Source of the DNA: Chlorocebus sabaeus
Taxonomy: Eukaryota; Chordata; Mammalia; Primates; Cercopithecidae
Direction: 5' to 3'
DNA: 64,000 nt
Assembly: GCF_047675955.1 (NCBI RefSeq)
Contig: NC_132915.1
Coordinates: 50,234,026-50,298,025, forward strand
Below, piece after piece: positions 39,901 to 51,900 of the stretch. The notes under the pieces were generated by a model. That model was not told the DNA's origin. It saw only the letters and a program-made list of their open reading frames with translations, and did no database searches. Made by a program: the position numbers and the translations under genes. How positions within the stretch are numbered: the first letter of the stretch is position 1; each line of letters begins with the position of its first letter.

Positions 39901-42900
39901 GGTCATTTAAGAATATCCTTTTTACTTTCCATTTATTTGTGAATTTTCCAGTTTTTTTTGGAAATCTGTTCTTGATTTCTATTCCATTGTGTTTATGAAA
40001 ATACTTCGTATGGTTTTAATCTTTTGAAATTTATTGAGACTTGTTTTGTGGTCTGACATGTGATAAGTCTTAGAGAATGTTCCATGTGGTCTTGAAATGA
40101 GGATCCTTTATATCCTTATTAATCATATGTCTAATATGATTAATATGTCTAAATATTCTATTATTGAAGGTAGAGTATTGAAGCCTCCAACCATTACTGT
40201 AGAGCTAGCTATTTCTCCTTTCAATTCTGTCAGTGTTTATGTATTTGGGAGCTCCATTGTTTGATTTGTATGCGTTTATAGTTGTTAAATTTCTTTCTTT
40301 CTTTCTTTCTTTTTTTTTTTTTTTTTGCAAGATCTGTTGTTGTTTTATTGCTTGAGTATCGATGGTATAAAAATACAGTACTCAAGAGCCCATATCATCA
40401 GTTACAAAAAAAAAAAAAAAAACAGAAAACACTTATTCCATCTTTATAAATAGACAGGTTGCTCTAGGAAGAGAAACCATGCAATAGACACTAAAGTAAG
40501 CTTTAGAAACAAACATTTAAATCTTTATTCTCAATTTAACATTTTCCAAAAGCACATCGTTTTATTTTAGTCTTTCGAAATAGAATAGTACCAAGTAAAT
40601 TTAAAATGTGCCTTGTTTCTGCCTTTCTAGATGCCATTACCTTTGCTTACTAAGCCACTTCTTGAGTTAAAGAAATAAAACATACACACTGCTTTCTAGA
40701 GCTTAAAATTATGTCTCTTTCAATTAACACCCATCTCTCCAGCAGAGGGAGCAAATAAGCTTTTGTATTTTCGTTTCTACCAAAATAACTTCTTTGACTT
40801 ACTACGTACTTTTGTATAAAACATTTTGAATGCTACATTAAAGAATAAATTTGTACTAAGAATGTATTTAAGTCAACTCAATAGTGCATGTTAAATGTTC
40901 ATAAAATCTCCCAGGTGTAGGTCTTATACTTTTCATTTTGCTAAAGTCACTACGTCCATGAAAATTTAATTCTAAATATTAGCTAAACAAAGAAAACTTA
41001 CTACTTTTTTTCTGAACACATTAGAATTTAATCAGTTTATATTAGTACAAATGATGGAATGTGGATATTTTTCATCTCCCATATTTTTTTTAATTATACT
41101 TTAAGTTCTAGGGTACATGTGCACAACATGCAGGTTTGTTACATATGTATACATGTGCCATGTTGGTGTGCTGCACCCATTAACTCATCATTTACATTAG
41201 GTATATCTCCTAAGGCTATCCCTCCCCCCTCCCCACAATAGGCCCCGGTGTGTGATGTTCCCCTTCCTGTATCCAAGTGATCTCATTGTTCAATTCCCAC
41301 CTATGAGTGAGAACATGGCGGTGTTTGGTTTTCTGTTCTTGTGATAGTTTGCTGAGAATGATGGTTTCCAGCTGCATCCATGTCCCTACAAAGGACATGA
41401 ACTCATCCTTTTTTATGGCTGCATAGTATTCCATGGTGTATATGTGCCACATTTTCTTGATCCAGTCTGTCACTGATGGACATTTGGGTTGATTCCAAGT
41501 CTTTGCTATTGTGAATAGTGCCACAGTAAACATACATGTGCATGTGTCTTTATAGCAGCATGATTTATAATCCTTTGAATATATACCCAGTAATGGGATT
41601 GCTGGGTCAAATGGTATTTCTAGTTCTAGATCCTTGAGGAATCGCCACATTGGCTTCCACAATGGTTGAGCTAGTTTACAGTCCCACCAACAGTGTAAAA
41701 GTATTCCTATTTCTCCACATCTCTCCAGCACCTGTTGTTTCCTGACTTCTTAATGATTGCCATTCTAACCGGTGTGAGATGGTATCTCATTGTGGTTTTG
41801 ATTTGCATTTCTCTGATGGCAAGTGATGATGAGCAGTTTTTCATGTGTCTGTTGGCTGTATGAATATCTTCTTTTGAGAATTTTCTGTTCATATCCTTTG
41901 CCCACTTTTTGATGGGGTTGTTTGTTTTTTTCTTGTAAATTTGTTTGAGTTCTTTGTAGGTTCTAGATGTTAGCCCTTTGTCCGAGGAGTAGATTGCAAA
42001 AATGTTCTCCCATTCTGTACGTTGCCTGTTCACTCTGATGGTAGTTTCTTTTGCTGTGCAGAAGCTCTTTAGTTTAATGAGATCCCATTTGTCAATTTTG
42101 GCTTTTGTTGCTGTTGCTTTTGGTGTTTTAGACATGAAGTCCTTGCCCATGCCTATGTCCTGAATGATATTACCTAGGTTTTCTTCTACGGTTTTTGTGG
42201 TTTTAGGTCTAACATTTAAGTCTCTAATCCATCTTGAATTAATTTTCGTATAAAGAGTAAGGAAAGGATCCAGTTTCAGCTTTCTACTTATGGCTAGCCA
42301 ATTTTCTTGATTAATCTAGTGTGAATTGATTCCAACTGAGCATCAACAACATACAAATATTCTGCTCCTATGAAGTTCTATTTCTCCCCTTTATGTTGTT
42401 ATTGTCCCTAATTACATGTATATACATTATGTGCCCATTAATGTAGATTTATAATCATTGTTTTATGCATTTGCCTTTTAAGTTGCACAGTAAGTGAAAA
42501 GGGGAGTTATAAAACAAAAGTATAATAGTAATGGCTTTTATATTTACCTGTGTAATTACCTTTACCAGAATTCTTTATTTCTTTGTATAGCTTCAAATTA
42601 TTGTCTAGATTACTATGTAGTGTCCTTTCATTTTAGCCTTAAGGACTCCCATTGACATTTCTTGTAGGGCATGTCTATGGATAACAAATTCCCTCAGCTT
42701 TGTTTTTCTGTATATATCTTAATTTCTCCCTAATACTTGAATTATAGTTTTGTTGGATACAGCATTTGTTGATGACAGGTTTTTTTTTTCTTTCAGTAAA
42801 AAGCGTTATCCTGTTCCTTACTGGACTCCATGGTTTCTGATGAGAAATGAGCTGTTAATCTTATTAGGAATCACTTGTATGTGATGAATCACTTCTCTTT

Positions 42901-45900
42901 GCTGCTTTCAAGATTTTCTGTCTTTGTCTTTTGAAAATTTGACTGCAGTATGTCTTAGTATGGATCTCTTTACCTTTATCTTTCTTAGACTTTATTGAGC
43001 TTCTTAAATGTATGAATTTGTATCTTTTTTTTGGCCATTACTTTTCAAATATTCATTCTGCCCCTTTCTCTCCTATCCTTCTGGGATTCCGGTTATGCAT
43101 ACCTTGGTATGCTTGATGTATCCTTAAGCTCTTTTCATACTTTTCATCTTTGTTTCTTCTCTGTAGACTGAGTGATTTCAGTTGACATATCTTTATGTGA
43201 GCTGATTCTTTTGCCTGTTCAAGTCTGCTATTTAATCCCTCTAGTGAGTTTTTCATTGCAGTTACTGTATTTTTTAGAGTATAGAGCTCTATAATTTGTT
43301 TGGTTCTTTTAAAAAAGAACTCTTTTTGATATTCTCTTTTTTCTTTTCTTGTAGTGTTCTCCTGGTTTCTTTTAGTTCTTTGTCCATAATTTTCTTTAGC
43401 TGAATATATTTAAGAGAGTTGATTTCAAGTCTTTGTCTAGTAAGTCCAATGTCTTTGCCTCCTCTGGGACATTTTCTATTAATTTCTTCTGTGAATTGAC
43501 AAAGCTTCCTTGTTTCATTTTATGCTCCATATTTTTTTGAAAACTGGACTTTTTTTGAATGTTAAAATTCAGTTTAATTCCAAGAATAAAAAAAATTATG
43601 GTAAAATATATAACATAAAATTTAATTTTTAAATATACAATTTTATGACATTAAGCATTAATGTGACATTAAACATTAATTAAGCAACTATTACCACCAT
43701 CCAGCTTCAGAACTTTGAAAAATGAACATTTTGCATATTATAACAGGGTAACTTGGAGTATTAGAGTCTGTCTTTTCCTCATTGTTTGTTTTTGTTTCTT
43801 GCTGTGGGCTATGTTCAGTGACTTCTCAAAATTGTAAAGCCTGTCTGTATTCTTTGTCTTTGAAGGCTCTATTATTTTAGCCAGTGATTAGCTAATGTCT
43901 GCTGTAGAGTTCCTTGAACACCAGAAGTCAAAAAAAGGAAAACAAAAAAGACTCTGCCTTTCCTCCATAACGTGATTATTACACGTTGTATGCCTATATC
44001 AAAATATTTCGTGTGCCCCATAAATATATACACCTACTGTGTTCCCACAAAATCAAAAATTTAAAAAATACTCCACTGCCACTTCTGCTTCTACTTTTTT
44101 AATCTCTACCTATTATGCTGCTATTTCTGAATATGCATCTTCTTTTTTAAAAAATTGTAGTGATAAGTACATAACATAAAATTTACCCTCTTAACCATTT
44201 TTTTTTTTTTTAATTTTTTTGTGGGACACAGAGTTTTGCTCTTGTTGCTCAGGCTGGAGTACAATGGTGCAATCTTGGCTCACCACAACCTCCACCTCCC
44301 AGGTTCAAGCAGTTCTTCTGCCTCAGCCTCCTGAGTAGCTGGGATTACAGGCATGCGCCACCATACCCGGCTAATTTTTTCTATTTTTAGTAGAGATGGA
44401 ATTTCTCCATTCAGTAGTGTTAATGTGAATGTATATTCATATTGTTATGAAACAGATCTCCAGAACTTTTCATCTTGGAAAACTGAAACTCTAGCCATTA
44501 AACAATAACTCCCTTTCTCCCACCCTTCTCCCTAGCCCGTGGTAACCACCATTCTGTTTTCTTTTTCTATGAATTTGTCTTCTTTAGACACTTCACATAA
44601 ATGGAATTTTTTGTGTGTGAATGACTAATTTAATGTAATGGCCTTAAGTTTCATCCATGCTATAGCATCTAACATGATTTTCTCTCTTTATAAGACTGAA
44701 TAATATTCTTGTTATGTATATCCTGCATTTTGTTTATTTATTCTTTCATCAGTGGACATTTGGATTGCTTTTACCACTTGGCTATTGTGAATAATGCTGC
44801 TATGAACATGGGTTTGCAATATCTTTTCAAGATCTTGTTTTCAATTTCTTTGGGATATAGACCCAAAAGTGAGGTTGTTGGATTATATGGCAATTCTAGT
44901 TATAATTTTATATTTATATAAAATAATGTGTAATTTTTTAAGGAACTGCCATAATGTTTTATATAGTGGTCACACCATTTTATACTCTTACCAAGTGTAC
45001 ATAAGGGTTCAAATATCTCCATATCCTTGCCAACACTTTTTATTTTCTGATGTTTTTGTTGCTGTTGTTTTTATAGCCATTCTAATAGGTATGGGCTGAT
45101 ATCTCACTGTGGTTTCGATTTGGTTTGGTTTTTTTTGCCTTCTGATTAGTGATATTGATTGTCTTCATACGCTTGTTGTACATTTGTATATCATCTTTGG
45201 GAAAATGTCTAAGTTCTTTGCCCATTTTTATATGCTTCTCTTTTTTTTATGCTACTCCTTTTTTAGCTGCTCTTTTTTCCTTTTGTTGATTCTCCCTCTG
45301 CCCTGTCTTTTTCAGTTTCCAGTTACTCTGCTTTTCCTGCTAATTCTGCATGTGCTTCTCTTTTCTCCTATACTTCTTTCTGCTGTTTTTCATTTTTCTT
45401 TCTCTGCCTGCTTTTTGAGTATCTATTCATTTTGCTTCGGTTTCTCTTTTTCAACTTCTGATAATTCTGTTACGTTTTCTGCTGATTCCACATAGCTTCT
45501 CCTTTATCCTATGTTTCTCCTTTTTGCAGGTGTTTTTCCTTCTGTTGACTCTACCCTATTCTTCCAACTTTTCCGTGTGCTGATTTTACCTCTGCTTCTC
45601 CTTGTTCCTGTGTTTCTCCTTCCTGCAGCTATTTTACCTTCTGCTGACTTTGCCCTGTTCTGCTTCCCTCTTCTTTCAGCATCTGCTAATGTGGCCTCTG
45701 CTTCTCCTTGTTCCTGTGCTTGTCCTTTCTGCAGCTATTTTACCTTCTGCTGACTTTGCCCTGTTCTGCTTCCCTCTTCTTTCATCATCTGCTGATGTGG
45801 CCTCTGCTTCTCCTTGTTCCTGTGCTTCTCCTTTCTGCAGCTATCTTACCTTCTGCTGTCTTTGCCCGGTTCTGCTTCCCTCTTCTTTCAGCATCTGCTG

Positions 45901-48900
45901 ATGTGGGCTCTGCTTCTCCTTTTTCCCATGTTTCTCATTTCTGCAGCTGGTTTTTTTTTTTTTTTTTTTTTTTTTTTTCTGCTGACTCTTGCTTCCCCCC
46001 TTTTAGCATCTGTTATTTTGGCCTCTGCTTCTCCTTTTTCCTATGCTTCTCATTTCTGCTTCTGTTTTTGCTTTTGCTGACTCTGCCTGCTTCCCCCTTC
46101 TTTCAGCATCTGTTGACGTGACCCCTACTTCTCCTTTTTCCTGTGTTTCTCCTTTCTGTAGCTATTTTTCCTCCTGCTGACTCTACCCTGCTTTTGCTTC
46201 CACCTTTTAGCATCTGCCAATTCGGCCTCTGCCTCTCCTTTTTCCTATGCTTCTCATTTCTGCTTCTGTTTTGCTTTTGCTGACTCTGCCCTACTTCCCC
46301 CTTCTTTCAGCATCTGTTCCTGGCCTCTGCTTCTCCTTTTTCCTGTGTTTCTCATTTCTGCTTCTGTTTTTGCTTTTGCTGACTCTGCCCTGCTTCCCCC
46401 TTCTTTCAGCATCTGTTGACGTGGCCCCTACTTCTCCTTTTTCCTGTGTTTCTCCTTTCTGTAGCTACTTTTTCCTCCTACTGACCCTACCCTGCTTTTG
46501 CTTCCACCTTTTAGCATCTGTCAATTCGGCCTCTGCTTCTCCTTTTTCCTATGCTTCTCATTTCTGCTGCTGTTTTCACTTTTACTGACTCTGCCCTACT
46601 TCCCCCTTCTTTCAGTGTCTGTTCATGGCCTCTGCTTCTCCTTTTTCTTGTTTCTCCTTTCTGCAGCTGTTTTTTTTCTTCTTCTGACTCTTGCTTCCCC
46701 ATTTTAGCATCTGCTGATTTGGCCTCTGCTTCTCCTTTTTCCCGTGCTTCTCCTTTCTGAAGCTGACTTTGCCCTATTCTGCTTCCCTCTTGTTTCATCA
46801 TCTGCTGATGTGGCCTCTGCTCCTTGTTCCTGTGCTTCTCCTTTCTGCAGCTCTTTTGCTTTCTGCTGACTTGGCCCAGTTCTGCTTCCCTCTTCTGTCA
46901 GCATCTGCTGATGTGGGCTCTGCTTCTCCTTTTTCCCATGTTTCTCCTTTCTGCAGCTGTTTTTTTTTCTGCTGACTCTTGCTTCATCCCTTTTAGCATC
47001 TGCTATTTTGGCCTCTGCTTCTCCTTTTTCCTATGCTTCTCATTCCTGCTTCTGTTTTTGCTTTTGCTGACTCTGCCCTGCTTCCCCCTTCTTTCAGCAT
47101 CTGTTGACGTGGCCCCTACTTCTCCTTTTTCCTGTGTTTCTCCTTTCTGTAGCTATTTTTCCTCCTGCTGACTCTACCCTGCTTTTGCTTCCACTTTTAA
47201 CATCTGCCAATTCGGCCTCTGCTTCTCCTTTTTCCTATGCTTCTCATTTCTGCCTCTGTTTTGCTTTTGCTGACTCTGCCCTACTTCCCCCTTCTTTCAG
47301 CGTCTGTTCATGGCCTCTGCTTCTCCTTTTTCCTGTTTCTCCTTTCTGCAGCTGTTTTTTTTCTTCTTCTGACTCTTGCTTCCCCATTTTAGCATCTGCT
47401 AATTTGGCCTCTGCTTCTCCTTTTTCCCGTGCTTCTCCTTTCTGAAGCTGACTTTGCCCTATTCTGCTTCCCTCTTCTTTCATCATCTGCTGATGTGGCC
47501 TCTGCTCCTTGTTCCTGTGCTTCTCCTTTCTGCAGCTCTTTTGCTGTCTGCTGACTTTGCCCTGTTCTGCTTCCCTCTTCTGTCAGCATCTGCTGATGTG
47601 GGCTCTGCTTCTCCTTTTTCCCATGTTTCTCCTTTCTGCAGCTGCTTTTTTTTCTGCCGACTCTTGCTTCATCCCTTTTAGCATCTACTATTTTGGCCTC
47701 TGCTTCTCCTTTTTCTTATGCTTCTCATTCCTGCTTCTGTTTTTGCTTTTGCTGACTTTGCCCTGCTTCCCCCTTCTTTCAGCATCTGTTGACGTAGCCC
47801 CTACTTCTCCTTTTTCCTGTGTTTCTCCTTTCTGTAGCTATTTTTCCTCCTACTGACCCTACCCTGCTTTTGCTTCCACCTTTTAGCATCTGTCAATTCG
47901 GCCTCTGCTTCTCCTTTTTCCTATGCTTCTCATTTCTGCTGCTGTTTTCACTTTTACTGACTCTGCCCTACTTCCCCCTTCTTTCAGTGTCTGTTCATGG
48001 CCTCTGCTTCTCCTTTTTCCTGTGTCTCCTTTCTGCAGCTGTTTTTTTTTTTTTTTTTTTCCTGACTCTTGCTTCCCCATTTTAGCATCTGCTAATGTGG
48101 CCTCTGCTTCTCCTTTTTCCTGTGCTTCTCTTTTTTGCTGCTGTTCTACCTTTTGCTAACTCTGGCTCCACATCTGCTTCTCCCATCTTTCAGCATCTAC
48201 TGATTCTGCTACTTTTTCTGATGATTTTGCCTCTGCTTCTCCTTCTTCCTATGCTTCTCCTTTCGAAGCTGTTTTTCCTTTTGTTGACTCTACTTCCACT
48301 CTGATTCCCCCCTTTTCATCATCTTCTGATTCAGGTGCTTTTTTGATGATCCTGCCTCTGCTTTTCCTTTTTCTACCTCTGCTTTTCCTTCTGTTGATTC
48401 TGCATCTCTTTCTGCTGATGCTAATTTCCTTTCTGCTGCCGATGTTGATCCTGCTGCTTTTGCTCCTCCTTGGTCTTCTACATTTTGATGTGTTATACTA
48501 TTTCTGACCTCCTCATAGCTTCACATTTACATGGCCCTTAATGGCTGTTCCATTCCTAATTACACTATATGTTTCCACTCACAAATGCTCCACTATCTGT
48601 TTTTCAATTTCTAATTACCCTATACACACTACCTTAAAAAGGAATGTGATATTAAAGTAATGGTACTATGTCGTAGGCAGCTGGTTAACTGATGGACTAG
48701 CTGTTACACAGCCCTTAGATGCTCACTTCTAGAACAGTCACCATGGCACAGGCTGGGAAGCAGAAAAACTAGAGACTCCCATGTTACAGAATGCAGTCTA
48801 GGACTACATAGACTAGGTAATCCATAGTCCATAGAAGGGAATGTACCTGAGTGAGCAATCCTTATTATCTCTGCTGGAAGTAGATTGAGGTGTAAGTGAG

Positions 48901-51900
48901 CAATGAGGTAGTAATGTAAAAGAAGTTACTTAATTTTGAGAACTAGATAAAAAGACAAGAGTGTGCAGAGGACAGCTAAGTAGCAATGTGGAAAATTTTT
49001 ATCCAGTCAAAAAGGAAAGACTGTAGACAAGTAAAAGAATGAAATCGTGTCCTTTATGGCCACCTGGAGAACTCATGTTAAGTGAAACAAACCAGCCACA
49101 AAAAGATAAATATCACATATGTGGAAGCTAAAAAAGTTGATCTCATATGCGATGCCAAAGAAAGTTGATCTTATATAGAGGCAGAGAGTATAGAATAGTG
49201 GTTACTAGAAGTTAGGAAGAGAAGGAGTATGGGACAATAATGAGAGATTGGTTAAAGGAAACAACATGAGGAATAAGTTCATATACAGGGAATAAGTTAT
49301 GGTGTTCTAAAGTACTGTAGGATGACTATAGTTAACAATAATTGTTATTTTCAAAGAGCTGGAAAAGAGGATGTTGAATGTTTCAACATAAAGAAATGAT
49401 AAATATTGGAGATGATGGATATGCTATTTATCTTGATTTGTTCATTGCACATATGTATGAAAATATCACTCTATACCCCATAAATATATACAGTTATTAT
49501 ATATCAATGAAAAATTTAGAAAATTTTTTTAAAAAGAGAAGAACAGAGGGAGCAAGGTTTTCTGGCAAATAGAGTTGAAATTAAGAGCACAGAATTGAAG
49601 GGTTGATCACAATTGAAGATGTAATATCATATCCTTTGATGCTAGAAGGAAGGAAGGAATTGTTGGCATTTTCCACTTCCATGATGGTATGCAGGTGTTT
49701 TACTGTTATTTTTCCCTTTCTGTTATAGGTCCTGAATCTGTTCCTCCTTCTCTTCTTAAATTAGTGATGAAACCCATAGCAACTGTTGGAGAAAGCTACC
49801 AATATCCTCCTGTGAACTGGGCTGCACTTCTCTCTCCACTTATGAGGCTAAATTTTGGTAAATATCATGTGTTTTTAAGTCTTCAGACTTTGATTTTAGT
49901 ATTTGACCTGAATGGAAAAAAGATTCTGTGTCATAATGTGTAGTGACTGGATAGACTTTTCAGATCTTGAGGTTTGTCATGTTGGATGTGATGGTTGGTT
50001 TACTTTCACTCAATCATTGAGCCCCTGAGGGTGAGGAAGAAGAGGTCTAAAGACACAGGCCAGATACACCTGCCAAAAACAATGCTTGACTGAGGTTTGC
50101 ACACCACTGGGAATGTGGTACAGGTTCCATTAAGCTTGGCCTTGTGGTTATCAAACTATGTTTCCAGAGCCACTGGTTTCAAGAAGTACCATGTGGGATG
50201 CTGTATTAATTTTCTATTGTTGCTGTAACAAATTACCACAGTGGCTTGAAACAATACAAATTTATTATCTTTACAGGTCTATAGGCCGGAAGTCCAACAT
50301 GTTTCTCACCAGACTAAGATCAAGGTATCAGCAGATTAGAATTTCTTTCTAGAGGTTCTAGGGGAGGCTTCATTTTCTTTCCTAGCCTCTAGAAGCTGCC
50401 CACATTTTTGACTTGTGGCCCCCTTTCCCCATTTTCAAGGCAAGCAGTGGAGGACTAAGGTCTTCTCACACCATCATCTTTCTGGTTCTCTGTAGCCAGG
50501 AAAGGTTTTCCTCCTTTAAGGACTCATGTGATTAATAGGCTTACTTAAATAATCCAGGATAATCTCTCCATCTCAAGATACTTAACCTTAATCACATCTG
50601 CAAAGTTTCTTTGCCATATAAGGTAGTGTGTTCACAGGTTCCAGGTATCAGGATATGGACATTATTGGGTACCATTATTCTGCTTACTACAGTTATTTTG
50701 TGATGAGAAACAAACAGAGTACATACCTCAACACCTTGAGTTGATCCACAGCAACCTATTTTATACAGAATAGAGTTACACATGCAAATATAATTTAATG
50801 TACTTTTTCCCCACCCTAACTCGAAAAATAAAAATAAAATAAGAAGGGGGGGGATGAAGAGCAATTTAAACAGTGTTGTAAAATTATGTGTGTTTGTGTG
50901 TGTGCCTGCCATGAGTGCTCTATCATTTATAGTAGAGTGCATATGATATGCAAAACATATGATATATAAAACAACTTGTATACTGTAATTTATGTGCAGT
51001 TTCAGAGATAAAGATAATTTTGGCTATGTACAATTTTTCACTTAAATGCTTTCATATAAACCTAATCTCTATGTAAGATATAATGTCACCATACTGGGTT
51101 TCCAGAGATTTCGTTTGAAAAATGTGTTCCTTTGTCCCTCTCCTTCTTTTGTGTGCTATATTGAAATGTTTGTGTTTCAGTTAAGTCCTTAGAAAAAGGA
51201 AGGAAAATAAGGTGCTGATTGGAATCTTACTACTAGAAAGGCTCTATGACTAGAGAATGTGACTGTATCTTTAAGCCATTCCTCACCTTGATATATTTCT
51301 TCATGGTCTGCATATGAGATGGAGAGAAGGGAAAAACAGAGATCAAGAGATTACTAGCTAGAATATTCTCGTATTTTAGATAGTGTTTGAGTGTGTAGGT
51401 TCCTCTGGATATCATAAGAGAAATTCCCCTATCTAGTTCAAGGGTCTTGCTAGTTCCAAGACTTGGGACTGTGAAGCCTTTGGACACGTTATTTTACCTC
51501 ATAATTAACAAGTCTCTTGAAATATCTCTTCTGGTTTACTGAAGTTCTGTTACCTGCAGAAGTCACATAAGCAGATGCTTTGATTTGAGATATTAAAGCC
51601 TGAAAATGAGTCAGGAAAGTAACTATCTATTCAGATTGTTTTCCTTTCTTGCCTTTCAGGTGAAGAGATTCAGCAACTGTGCCTTGAAATTATGGTGACC
51701 CAGGCACAGTCATCCCAGAATGCAGCTGCACTGTTGGGCTTGTGGGTGACGCCACCACTGATCCACAGTCTGAGTGTATGTAGTAACTAAGGGTGTTAGC
51801 CAAAAGGAGGATATCGTTCTTTAGGAGGAGATTAATATTCATTTGGGTGTGTGTTCTCAAAGTCAAGAGGAGACAGATGAGATCTTAACAAAAATTGAGA

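Larger units (their letters stand above)
24270..49728 (+). other. FOCAD: 25.5-kb FOCAD intron with GC-AG borders
   Basis: The 5' splice site reads AAAG|GCAAGT and the 3' site TGTTATAG|GT. It is the largest intron in the window and holds most of its repeats: at least six Alus, several antisense L1 blocks, a CT-rich array and a long pyrimidine-rich minisatellite. GC donors are a known minor class of U2-type introns (around 1% of mammalian introns) and often mark regulated splicing. Regulation here is inference. Confidence 0.85.

Noticed and set aside
41216..42150. Two minus-strand frames of 171 and 147 codons resembling reverse-transcriptase protein
   Set aside because: They are the C-terminal part of a dead L1 ORF2, split by a frameshift and lacking the polymerase core. 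Annotated as a mobile element, not a gene.
45241..48304. Many long, overlapping open frames on both strands with repetitive Ser/Cys/Phe/Leu-rich or Lys/Glu/Ala-rich peptides
   Set aside because: They arise because the plus strand is almost free of A, so stops are rare in every frame. Unit (91-106 bp) and higher-order (685 bp) lengths are not multiples of three, and no frame continues across units. There is no splice or start context.
24270..49728. Possible extra FOCAD exons inside the 25.5-kb intron
   Set aside because: e9 joins e10 in phase with recognised protein continuity. No intron interval showed an acceptor-ORF-donor set with focadhesin-like sequence.
50202..50691. Possible alternative promoter in the MLT1 LTR
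   Set aside because: It lies antisense to FOCAD, is old and diverged, and I see no convincing TATA box or start signal.
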